A DNA stretch of 64,000 bases. Source: JABDMH01 sp965223025. GTDB taxonomy: Bacteria; Bacteroidota; Bacteroidia; Chitinophagales; Saprospiraceae. Below the pieces are notes generated by a model. It did no database searches. It was not told where the DNA came from and saw nothing but the letters and a program-made list of their open reading frames with translations. Position 1 is the first letter of the stretch. Every line of letters starts with the position of its first letter. Below are positions 1 through 8,311 of the stretch, piece after piece. The DNA lies in the NCBI GenBank assembly GCA_965223025.1, contig CBDCVP010000023.1, forward strand, positions 2,480,001 through 2,544,000. The letters run 5' to 3'. The position numbers and the translations under genes are program-made.

Positions 1-2
1 GT

Positions 3-1274
3 ATCAAGAATGGATACTCCAGTAAGCTGACGGATGTGGAGCACACGGCTGAAGACACGGCAGACTCCGTCACTTCCATGATGCACATCGCTCCCCACGA
101 TCGAATTTGGGAGCATCGGGCACGGCAATTGATCGAGCTCATGAAGAATAAATGGACTGGGATTAATCGGCGCGGTTTTCTCCAGTTTAAAGGTACCTAC
201 TTTACTGCCGATGAAATCGACCCCTCGCCGAGGAAAGCATGTGACTCGGTCTATCATCCCAGGGTCATTCAACCCGCCCTCCTGCTCTGGCAACGCACTG
301 GGGATCCAAGCATTGGCAAGATCGTCATTCCTTGGATGGATACCTGGGTGGATGCTGCCCAACGTGCATCGAAAGGCAAACCTGCTGGTATCTTACCATC
401 GGCCATCCACTGGCCGGACGGTGAGGTAGGTGGCATTACAGATACCTGGTGGAAACCGGGAAATCATACAGCCGATCCCCTTTATGTGTGGCCAAGTGCC
501 ATGCCGATGATGCTGGACACCCTGCTGTTGACCTGGCATCAGACCAAAGACCAGAAGTATTTGCAGCCACTGATCTCCATGCTTGAGCATTTCAGGGCAC
601 GCACAAATCTTGCGTCCGACGGAGCATCTCCTGGAACGCTGGACTGGTGTGTGCATCGGATGGAGACTTTTCTGCCAGGAGCTTTGGCCAAGTACCGATT
701 TCTATCCGGCGACTCATCATATGATGATTTGTTGCGTAAGTATGCCAATGGCTATCTCACATTCCGAATGAATGGTGATCGCACGAAGCTAAATGAGCAA
801 CTGGGTGAACAGGCACGCGCATTCGCATTCAACGAAACCGCCTTTAAAGAAGAGGTGAGATGGACCGACAGGGTATTTAGATATCATCAAGCTTATTACA
901 ACGATTTTGCATCCACTCCGATTCCCTCTTTTGATCCGACCTTTCTCTTCCAGTGTGTCAGTGGTAACATAGGCTCAGCCCTCTACTTCCCGATCAATGC
1001 AGTCAAATGGAAGACTCATAGTAGGGAGATAGCGGTGTTAGTCACAAATGCTACACCGGAGAATTTTAGGGCAGAAATCTTTCACTTCGGCAGAAGTCCC
1101 CGGAAGATGGGAGCAGTCCTTTATAGCTTAAACCTCGGCAGTTATCAGTTGAAAATCAGCGTGAATGGCAGGCCGATTTCCGTCTCAGATCTGCGATGTA
1201 CCACAGAGAACAGGGAGGCGACATTCACCATTCCGAACCAAGAGCTGGTTACATTAGCCATTTCAGCGAAATAA
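3..1274 (+). CDS. Glycosidase-like protein, C-terminal part (cut by the window edge)
   Basis: The reading frame is open from base 3, so the gene begins upstream of the window; the GTG at 36 is only the first possible start inside it. About 424 residues are visible. The sequence is rich in Trp and aromatic residues with repeated helix-like stretches, such as YHPRVIQPALLLWQRTGD and the Trp-rich segment around codons 130-150. This resembles the alpha/alpha toroid of six-hairpin glycosidases and uronate lyases, with a beta-rich tail over the last 80 residues. I cannot name a family or a catalytic residue. The next gene is convergent and ends 50 bases away. Function as a carbohydrate-active protein is inference. 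Confidence 0.6.
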   Translation: MKNGYSSKLTDVEHTAEDTADSVTSMMHIAPHDRIWEHRARQLIELMKNKWTGINRRGFLQFKGTYFTADEIDPSPRKACDSVYHPRVIQPALLLWQRTGDPSIGKIVIPWMDTWVDAAQRASKGKPAGILPSAIHWPDGEVGGITDTWWKPGNHTADPLYVWPSAMPMMLDTLLLTWHQTKDQKYLQPLISMLEHFRARTNLASDGASPGTLDWCVHRMETFLPGALAKYRFLSGDSSYDDLLRKYANGYLTFRMNGDRTKLNEQLGEQARAFAFNETAFKEEVRWTDRVFRYHQAYYNDFASTPIPSFDPTFLFQCVSGNIGSALYFPINAVKWKTHSREIAVLVTNATPENFRAEIFHFGRSPRKMGAVLYSLNLGSYQLKISVNGRPISVSDLRCTTENREATFTIPNQELVTLAISAK

Positions 1275-1323
1275 CGCCATATGCATCGCACGACGTGGAG
1301 ATCCGAGATGTGAAATAGCCAGA

Positions 1324-2148
1324 TTAGCTGCCCACAGGCCCCAACTCAACACCTTCAGAATAAGCTACCTGGATACCCTCTTGATGAAATGCGCCCTTTA
1401 TTCTTTTCAATGCCTCAAAAGTAGCTTCCCAATAATTATCTGGGTGGATGTAGGGCCTAACACTTATCACGACACTATGCGTGTCAAATGATTCGATGCC
1501 TATCAAAGGAGCTGGATCCTCCAGAATCAACGGAAAATCCTTCAATGAATTCTTAATGACTTCTTTAACCTTTGGAAAGCTTTCAGCATAGGGCATCGAT
1601 ACTTCCAATTCTAAGCGCATACGACCCCTGGTAGAAAAATTGGTGATGATATTATCGGTAATCTGACCATTGGGGATGATCAAGGTTTTATCACCGGGAG
1701 TGACCAAAGTGGTATTAAAAATGTGTATGCTCTCCACCCGACCAAACATATCCGATATCTGTACCCAGTCTCCCACTTGATAAGGTTTAAAGAAGATGAT
1801 GGTGATTCCTGCCGCAAAATTTCCCAGGAATCCCTGTAATGCCAGACCGATGGCGAAGACAATTCCGGCGAGAATACCAAGCAATGAAGAAATGTGAAAA
1901 CCAATGGTACCAGCGGCACACAGTAAGACCACAAACTTGAGCACGATGGATGTAAGGGACATAAAGAAGCCGGACAATTCAGCTCCGGCTCCACCGCGTT
2001 CCAACATGTGGTGAAACATATTCAAGATCCTCTTTACCAACCACAGACCTATGATAAGGATTAAGATGGCTAATAGGAATCTGGGGGCAAAATCGATCAT
2101 CCATGCCTGGATATCCTCACTGTATTTTCCGATGACTGTCAAGTCCAT
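1324..2148 (-). CDS. Small-conductance mechanosensitive channel, MscS family
   Basis: 274 residues, the usual length of short MscS proteins (E. coli 286). Three hydrophobic segments are visible: about residues 20-42, 62-85 and 90-122. The third is the Gly/Ala-rich pore helix, with FAIGLALQGFLGNFAAG matching the conserved TM3 pattern. It is followed by the beta domain (FFKPYQVGDWVQI, IPNGQITDNIITNFS) and the alpha/beta C-terminal domain. It would sit in the inner membrane and open under tension to release osmolytes after osmotic downshock. The ATG is the only reasonable start and the gene is divergent from the potassium channel gene. Confidence 0.95.
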   Translation of the reverse strand: MDLTVIGKYSEDIQAWMIDFAPRFLLAILILIIGLWLVKRILNMFHHMLERGGAGAELSGFFMSLTSIVLKFVVLLCAAGTIGFHISSLLGILAGIVFAIGLALQGFLGNFAAGITIIFFKPYQVGDWVQISDMFGRVESIHIFNTTLVTPGDKTLIIPNGQITDNIITNFSTRGRMRLELEVSMPYAESFPKVKEVIKNSLKDFPLILEDPAPLIGIESFDTHSVVISVRPYIHPDNYWEATFEALKRIKGAFHQEGIQVAYSEGVELGPVGS

Positions 2149-2457
2149 GACATCTGCTATTTGATGCTAAAATAATAAAGAAGATCTGTTCCCATGCGTG
2201 ATCACCGCACTAGAAGCTGATTGTTTCGCCACACGTCGCATGCACATGCTGACAGATCTTCTTTACCAACACTGCGCACAAGATGTCATGCCGTTTGGGA
2301 ACGGCTAGTGATCCTTTGTCAACGTTTCAGCACCCAGCAGCACCAGGACTTCCTGGAGAATCACGGTGCACAGCATACCACATTTACCGGCTTTGAGAGC
2401 GGTAAGAAGCCACCTGTTTACTATCTTTCTCGCCTAATTATTCAGTACTTTCGACAC

Positions 2458-3507
2458 ATGGGATATTGGGACAGTTTAACAAACTGGTACACGCTTAAGG
2501 GTTCCTATCTCAGTGTGCGAAATGCCATCATTTTCCTACTGGTAGCCCTTGCAATCAGCATTAGTGGGTACATGATCATAGAGGGATATTCCTTCCCTGA
2601 AGCTCTCTACATGACTTCTCTCACCATTTCTACCGTGGGATTTTCTGAAGTCCGCCCACTTTCGAATCATGGTCAGATGTTCACTACAGCGCTGATCTTT
2701 CTAAATTTCGGAGTCGTGGCATATTCCCTTTCCGTCTTTACCGGTTTAGTGATCGAGGGACAATTGTTTAAGGACTTTCACCTTCAGGCTATTACTAAAG
2801 AAATCAAAAAAATGAAAAATCACATTATTGTATGTGGATATGGTCGCTACGGCCGGCAGGTTGTCGAACATATGATATCGCACGACATACCTTTTATCCT
2901 GATTGATCGCAACCAGAGAAAAATTGAAGAGATCCAGAAAAATGAGAATAAGATACTATACGTCCACGACGATGCCACCCACGATCAAGCATTGGAGGCA
3001 GCTAAGATCAGCTACGCAAGGGCCTTAATCACCACATTTCCGGATGATACCGACAACCTTTTTACAGTGCTCTCTGCGAGACAAATGAATCCAAAGATTC
3101 AAATCATTTCTGCGGCTCAAGGCCAACGCACAGAGGAAAAGTTAAAAATGGCAGGAGCGAACCAAGTCATCCTGCCAGACAAGTTGGGTGGATTTTTCAT
3201 GGCGACCATCATATCTAAGCCCCATGCAGTCGAATTCTTTTCTCTCATCTCTGAAGAGAAGAACTCGAACTTCTTGTTTGAAGAAATCAATTATCGTGAT
3301 CTCGACAGTGAATTTCAAGGCAAGTCTATCAGAGAACTGTCTATTCGGGAAAAAACTGGAGCTACGATCATTGGCTACAAGGATCCAAATGGCATTTTTA
3401 CCATTAATCCCCATCCCGACACCATGCTGGAGTCAAAATGCAGCTACATTGTTCTCGGCGATGTGGACCAACTGACCTCCCTGAGAAAGTACCTAGCCTA
3501 CCAGTAG
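2458..3507 (+). CDS. Potassium channel with RCK (TrkA-N) domain
   Basis: I place the start at the ATG at 2458 (349 residues). The frame is open back to a TTG at 2221, but that stretch is rich in His, Cys and Arg and looks non-coding. Residues 22-42 form the first membrane helix. The pore loop carries TVGFSE at 59-64, a variant of the TVGYGD potassium filter, and the second helix covers about 76-100. A Rossmann-type RCK domain follows, with the nucleotide-binding GYGRYG at 127-132 and an acidic residue at the end of the next strand (ILIDR), then a C-terminal TrkA-C-like domain. This is the MthK/Kch plan: a tetrameric inner-membrane channel gated by a ligand bound to the RCK ring. Confidence 0.88.
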   Translation: MGYWDSLTNWYTLKGSYLSVRNAIIFLLVALAISISGYMIIEGYSFPEALYMTSLTISTVGFSEVRPLSNHGQMFTTALIFLNFGVVAYSLSVFTGLVIEGQLFKDFHLQAITKEIKKMKNHIIVCGYGRYGRQVVEHMISHDIPFILIDRNQRKIEEIQKNENKILYVHDDATHDQALEAAKISYARALITTFPDDTDNLFTVLSARQMNPKIQIISAAQGQRTEEKLKMAGANQVILPDKLGGFFMATIISKPHAVEFFSLISEEKNSNFLFEEINYRDLDSEFQGKSIRELSIREKTGATIIGYKDPNGIFTINPHPDTMLESKCSYIVLGDVDQLTSLRKYLAYQ

Positions 3508-3636
3508 CCCGTTCACCGCACAACCATGCTTTTGCCACAGGGTTCCTCCGCAGCGATTTCAGTTTTTTTCATCATATGAAATATAACCCAAAAAGGTGAT
3601 TTTATAACTTGAGGATTTTTTTTAACTTTGAGTCAA

Positions 3637-3768
3637 ATTTGAGAGTATTGTAAGATGCTCTGATTGTGAGAATTTAGACACCATGACACTCTAATCAATC
3701 CTCCACTACCCTGGCTAGGTGAGGATTATTATGGAATGAGGGATGCACCATGCATCTCTTTTTTTTTG
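3637..3768 (+). ncRNA. Candidate structured non-coding RNA
   Basis: This lies in a gene-poor kilobase. A TAACTTTG at 3623-3630 fits the Bacteroidota -7 element (TAnnTTTG), although the -33 motif is weak. Downstream a long hairpin is visible: 3692-3706 pairs with 3719-3731 in 13 base pairs with two single-base bulges. It is followed by a second hairpin (GATGCA/TGCATC, 3742-3756) and a T-tract, which together look like a Rho-independent terminator. No open frame explains the stretch. A transcript of about 130 nt is predicted. I do not recognise an RNA family. The limits are inferred from the promoter and terminator. Confidence 0.45.
3741..3768 (+). terminator. Rho-independent terminator-like hairpin
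   Basis: A six-base-pair stem GATGCA/TGCATC with a three-base loop is followed within two bases by a run of nine T. It may end the candidate RNA upstream, or read-through from the potassium channel gene, whose stop is 230 bases earlier. Confidence 0.6.
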
Positions 3769-4547
3769 TCTGAAAGGGCGCAACCCGACAAAACGCTGAC
3801 CAGCCGGAACCTCCTATGATCCAAGTCTTGAGGACTGAGGGGTCACAGACACCAGCAGCTAGATTTGCCCATCAATGCGTGGTCCAAAAAAGCTTTAGGA
3901 GAGCGCAGAGACAGATGAGTGCAAGAAGCCATAACATCGGCTGCTCAACAAGTGACAGAAAACAGTGGTGAAAAGCTTGACCCAGGGTTGACACTATTGA
4001 GGAGATACCGATGCAGCTGAACGCCTCAGTAGGGATCATTACCAGAACATGACGGACTTTCATTATGATCTCACATCATAGCGACACACGATTCATGATA
4101 CCCTTTTTATTGAAGCTAGCCACTGCAGTAATGTATGCCCTGGAAGACTCTTCGCAGGGACACAGTGATCATCGTAGGTAGTCCCGATGGGATAAATCCA
4201 TTGTCCATTTTTTCGAGATGCTCACTTTCACCGATAAATGACCTCCTTCATACCAGAAGTCGTTGTATGCCCTGTGCGAGTCTTATCCACTGACCCTTGG
4301 AGTGTTCTTTTGCAAGTCAAATATGGGTTGTTGAAGCATCTGTATCTTTGACCCTTAGTTCCTCAGTGCCAAACACTTACTCAGGGCATGGATAAAATCA
4401 CAACTGACAAAATTGCACGGATGTTTTCTTTCATATGTCATTTTGTCATCATGTTTTGATCTCAACCGTCGAATTGTCACGAAAGAATCACTTGGTACCA
4501 TGATTGATGCCTACATATCGGACGTTAGATCAAAAAAAAAACAGATT
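3769..4547. other. Long intergenic stretch upstream of clpB
   Basis: I see no convincing gene in these roughly 780 bases. A 63-codon minus-strand frame (3872-4063) has a hydrophobic middle but no recognisable similarity, and is probably chance. A TATCTTTG at 4343-4350 resembles a -7 promoter element and could drive clpB with a long leader, but no well-spaced -33 element accompanies it. I found no CIRCE-like inverted repeat in front of clpB. Confidence 0.4.
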
Positions 4548-7163
4548 ATGAATCAACTCACCATAAAATCACAGGAGGTCATTCAGCGGGCACAACAGAT
4601 CGCCGCTGAATACGGTCATCAAGCCATCGACACGGGACATCTGCTCAAAAGTCTCTTGTCTGTCGATGAGCATGTCATATCATTTTTGCTGAAGAAAACC
4701 GCCATAGATCCGACTCAGACAGAGGGCGAGGTGGACAAGATCTTGCAGGGCTATGCCAAGGTAAAAGGGGGCAATCCCTACCTGACCAGGGAAGCCAATG
4801 CTGTTTTGCAGAAAGCCAATACCTATATGAAGAAGATGGGCGACGAATTCGTCTCGCTCGAGCATCTGCTTCAGGCATTGCTGGACGGTAAAGATGCGAT
4901 TGGTCAACTTCTTCGAAATCAGGGACTAAACCAAAAAGACCTCGAAAAAGCCATATCAGAGCTGAGAAAGGGCTCCAAAGTCACCTCGCAAAGTGCGGAA
5001 GAAACCTACCAGGCACTGAGCAAATATGCCATTCATCTCAATGAAAGGGCAGCTCAGGGCAAACTGGATCCAGTAATTGGTCGGGATGAAGAGATCAGGA
5101 GGGTATTGCATATTCTTGCCAGACGTACTAAGAATAATCCTATCCTTATCGGCGAGCCTGGAGTCGGAAAAACAGCCATTATTGAAGGTTTGGCTCATCG
5201 CATCATCAATGGCGATGTCCCGGATGATCTCCACGATAAACATATTTATTCCCTAGATATGGGGGCCTTAATCGCGGGAGCCAAGTACAAAGGCGAATTT
5301 GAGGAAAGACTCAAGGCCGTGGTGGAGGAGGTCACCGGTGCTGAGGGCGACATTGTTCTCTTCATTGATGAAATTCACACATTGGTGGGAGCTGGAGGTG
5401 GCCAAGGAGCTATGGATGCTGCCAACATCCTAAAACCTGCCTTGGCAAGAGGAGACCTACGTGCCATCGGGGCAACTACTTTGAATGAGTATCAAAAATA
5501 TTTTGAAAAAGACAAGGCTCTTGAGAGGCGATTTCAAATAGTCATGGTTGAGGAACCCAGTGAAGAGGATGCTATTTCGATTCTGAGGGGACTAAAAGAG
5601 CGATATGAAACCCACCATAAAATCAATATCAAGGATGAGGCAATCGTTGCCTCTGTACAGTTATCACATCGCTACATCACTGATCGATTCTTGCCCGATA
5701 AGGCCATCGATCTCATTGATGAAGCGGCTGCCAGATTGCGGTTAGAAATGAATTCGATGCCTGAAGAACTTGATGAGACGGAACGAAAGATCCGGCAACT
5801 TGAGATTGAAAGGGAAGCGATGAAGCGAGAAAAAGACACGGCAAAAATCAAGACCATCAATGCAGATCTTGCCAACCTCGAAGAAAAGAAGACCGAGCTG
5901 CGGGCTCAATGGGAGCATGAGCGAGAGGTAGTTCTAGGCATACAGAAAGCTAAGGAGGACATCGAGGCACTGAAGCTTAAAGCCAGGCAGTTGGAGCGCG
6001 AAGGCAGATTCAGTGAAGTGGCTGAGATACAATATGGTCAGATCCCAAAGGTAGAAGGGACCTTGGCCGTCCACAATGCCAGTCTTCACTCCATGCAGGA
6101 GAAGGGTGGACAGCTGGTGAAAGAAGAAGTGGATGCGGAAGACGTCGCCGCCATCGTGAGTAAGTGGACAGGCATACCGGTGGTCAAAATGGTGCAGAGT
6201 GAGCGAGAAAAACTGCTGGAATTAGAGAAGCAAATTCATAGGAGACTCGTGGGACAGGATGAAGCGGTTGCAGCTGTGGCCGACGCGATCAGGAGAAACA
6301 GGACCGGGTTAGGAGATGAAAAAAGACCCATTGGTTCTTTTCTCTTTCTCGGCACTACCGGTGTAGGAAAAACTGAGTTGGCTAAATCTTTGGCAGAATT
6401 CTTATTTGATGACGAGAACATGTTGACGCGCATCGACATGAGTGAATACCAGGAGCGACATGCGGTAAGCAGGTTGGTTGGCGCACCTCCTGGATATATC
6501 GGTTATGAGGAGGGCGGACAGCTGACTGAAGCTGTAAGGCGTAAACCTTACTCCGTGATTTTACTCGATGAGATCGAAAAAGCACATCCTGATGTCTTCA
6601 ATGTTTTACTCCAGGTGCTTGACGATGGTAGGCTCACTGATAACAAAGGGCGGATGGCCAATTTTAAAAATGCCATCATCATCATGACCTCCAACATCGG
6701 CTCTGACATCATCCAAGAGCAATTTGCCACGATCTCAGACTCAAACAAAGAGGCAGTCCTTGAAAAAACAGAAACGCTGCTCCATGAGCGTTTAAAACAA
6801 TCAGTTCGGCCAGAGTTTCTCAACCGGATTGATGATGTGGTGATGTTCCAACCTTTGAATCAACAGCACATCCATGCCATTGTCAAGATTCAGCTGGGGC
6901 TGCTACAAGATACCCTGTCAAAGCAAGGCATTACACTAAAAGCCACTCCTCAGGCCATCCAGTTTATCTCAGAACAGGGATTTGATGCGCAATTTGGCGC
7001 CCGGCCAGTGAAACGCTTTATTCAGAAAAAAGTGTTAAACAAACTATCCAAAGCTCTCTTGGAACAAGAAATAAAACCAAACAGCACGGTCGTTCTAGAT
7101 GCCTTTGATAGTGGTCTGGTCTTTCGAGGTCCTTTGAAGGTGGAAGAAGATAGGGCAGCGTAA
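4548..7163 (+). CDS. clpB: ATP-dependent disaggregase ClpB
   Basis: 871 residues from the ATG at 4548, which opens MNQLTIKSQEVIQRA, the usual ClpB N-terminus; the frame is open 45 codons further upstream but those do not belong to the family. In order there are: the Clp N-domain, a first AAA+ module with Walker A GEPGVGKTA and Walker B VLFIDEIHT, the pore loop GAKYKGEFEERLK, the long charged coiled-coil M domain (about 400-530), a second AAA+ module with Walker A GTTGVGKTE, pore loop GYIGYEEGG and Walker B ILLDEIEKA, and the C-terminal D2-small domain. With DnaK it pulls proteins out of aggregates in the cytoplasm. It stands alone, with no partner chaperone genes nearby. Confidence 0.98.
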   Translation: MNQLTIKSQEVIQRAQQIAAEYGHQAIDTGHLLKSLLSVDEHVISFLLKKTAIDPTQTEGEVDKILQGYAKVKGGNPYLTREANAVLQKANTYMKKMGDEFVSLEHLLQALLDGKDAIGQLLRNQGLNQKDLEKAISELRKGSKVTSQSAEETYQALSKYAIHLNERAAQGKLDPVIGRDEEIRRVLHILARRTKNNPILIGEPGVGKTAIIEGLAHRIINGDVPDDLHDKHIYSLDMGALIAGAKYKGEFEERLKAVVEEVTGAEGDIVLFIDEIHTLVGAGGGQGAMDAANILKPALARGDLRAIGATTLNEYQKYFEKDKALERRFQIVMVEEPSEEDAISILRGLKERYETHHKINIKDEAIVASVQLSHRYITDRFLPDKAIDLIDEAAARLRLEMNSMPEELDETERKIRQLEIEREAMKREKDTAKIKTINADLANLEEKKTELRAQWEHEREVVLGIQKAKEDIEALKLKARQLEREGRFSEVAEIQYGQIPKVEGTLAVHNASLHSMQEKGGQLVKEEVDAEDVAAIVSKWTGIPVVKMVQSEREKLLELEKQIHRRLVGQDEAVAAVADAIRRNRTGLGDEKRPIGSFLFLGTTGVGKTELAKSLAEFLFDDENMLTRIDMSEYQERHAVSRLVGAPPGYIGYEEGGQLTEAVRRKPYSVILLDEIEKAHPDVFNVLLQVLDDGRLTDNKGRMANFKNAIIIMTSNIGSDIIQEQFATISDSNKEAVLEKTETLLHERLKQSVRPEFLNRIDDVVMFQPLNQQHIHAIVKIQLGLLQDTLSKQGITLKATPQAIQFISEQGFDAQFGARPVKRFIQKKVLNKLSKALLEQEIKPNSTVVLDAFDSGLVFRGPLKVEEDRAA

Positions 7164-7270
7164 TGGCTATAGTATAAGCTCATGGCACTCTGATAGCACC
7201 AATTACTCCCCACATTTGCTAGCCAGAGCTACTATTCACCAACTGTTGTTACATTTACGGCAAAAACCGC

Positions 7271-7663
7271 ATGGCAGATAAAAGCAAGTGGAATAGCATT
7301 GTTGGGATGACTTGTCCGAAATGCAGGAAAGGTCACCTGTTCGCGCAACCATTCTCTGTGTCCAATGCCTACAAAATGCACGAAAGATGTCCCATATGTC
7401 ATCAAAATTTTGAGCCAGAGCCGGGATATTACTATGGTGCTATGTTTATATCCTATATCCTTACTGGTTGGTTGTTCATCATCATTGGTCTGACTCTGGT
7501 CTTTTGGCTATCGTGGTCGGCCACAGCAACGATTTTGACTGTGGCAATTTTCGCAATCCTCAGTCATAACCTTTTTTTTCGATTCAGCAGATCCCTATGG
7601 ATACATGTGTTTATCAAATACGATCCCAGCAAGACTGATGTGACGAACTCGAGTTTAACCTAG
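7271..7663 (+). CDS. DUF983 family small membrane protein with zinc ribbon
   Basis: 130 residues. Two CPxC pairs (CPKC near residue 15 and CPIC near 41) form a rubredoxin-like zinc ribbon. Two close hydrophobic segments follow at about 58-80 and 85-105. This is the DUF983 pattern, including GYYYGAMFISY before the first helix. In some proteobacteria DUF983 genes sit with cytochrome oxidase genes; here the cbb3 locus begins 650 bases downstream, so a link is possible but unproven. The stop overlaps the convergent gene by four bases. Confidence 0.85.
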   Translation: MADKSKWNSIVGMTCPKCRKGHLFAQPFSVSNAYKMHERCPICHQNFEPEPGYYYGAMFISYILTGWLFIIIGLTLVFWLSWSATATILTVAIFAILSHNLFFRFSRSLWIHVFIKYDPSKTDVTNSSLT

Positions 7664-8157
7664 ACGATCTTTATACTTTGTCTCAAGGTTCTTTCAGCGA
7701 AATGATGCAAGTCATAGGTTTCCTCGGCACCCAATTTCTGTCCAAGCTGACTGATAAAATATAATCCGAAAGCTACGGCAGCCAAGATGGGCAGGCTCCA
7801 CAAGATTTGAGACGACATGCCCAGACTCATTCTCGAAAATCCGATGATGCCAATAAACAGAGTGATCACACCGATGGCCAAGTAACAAAGTACAAACAAC
7901 GTCCAAACATTGTGGTGGGGTTGAAATCTTCCTCGAACGATGGTCTGAGTTTCGTCGGATTCAAATTTCATGTTGAGTTGAGGTGACCAGTAATGCTGAT
8001 CAGCCTCCTTGATTTTGAGAATTAGGTGGCCTGGAATCTCCACCAAATCAAAAGGATGATCTTCGTCGATCAGTGCTTTTTTGAGTCCAGCTGTCACTTC
8101 TTCCACACTCTGATCCATGTGAATCTCAAACTTGGGTCTGATTCTGAAGCTGGTCAT
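7660..8157 (-). CDS. Hypothetical protein with two membrane helices
   Basis: 165 residues from the ATG at 8157 (MTSFRIRPKFEIHM); upstream in-frame starts add a stretch that does not look coding. The first 90 residues are a soluble alpha/beta region, and two hydrophobic helices follow at about 95-120 and 123-147. A short charged tail has several His and Glu. I do not recognise a family. It is convergent with the DUF983 gene and divergent from ccoI. Confidence 0.6.
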   Translation of the reverse strand: MTSFRIRPKFEIHMDQSVEEVTAGLKKALIDEDHPFDLVEIPGHLILKIKEADQHYWSPQLNMKFESDETQTIVRGRFQPHHNVWTLFVLCYLAIGVITLFIGIIGFSRMSLGMSSQILWSLPILAAVAFGLYFISQLGQKLGAEETYDLHHFAERTLRQSIKIV

Positions 8158-8311
8158 ATCACACTTAATCTCGTATATCCACAATATAACGATATTTGCT
8201 TTATTAAATAATTCGGGAATATTGCCCTGCCTAAAATGCATACTCTAATGAGTGATCGACTATTTTGTATTTCCCAAGTGATCCTTTGGAGAGACCAGCA
8301 TTGTACTTGAC

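Noticed and set aside
3872..4063. 63-codon minus-strand frame with a hydrophobic core
   Set aside because: No similarity, no convincing start context and it stands alone in a gene-poor stretch.
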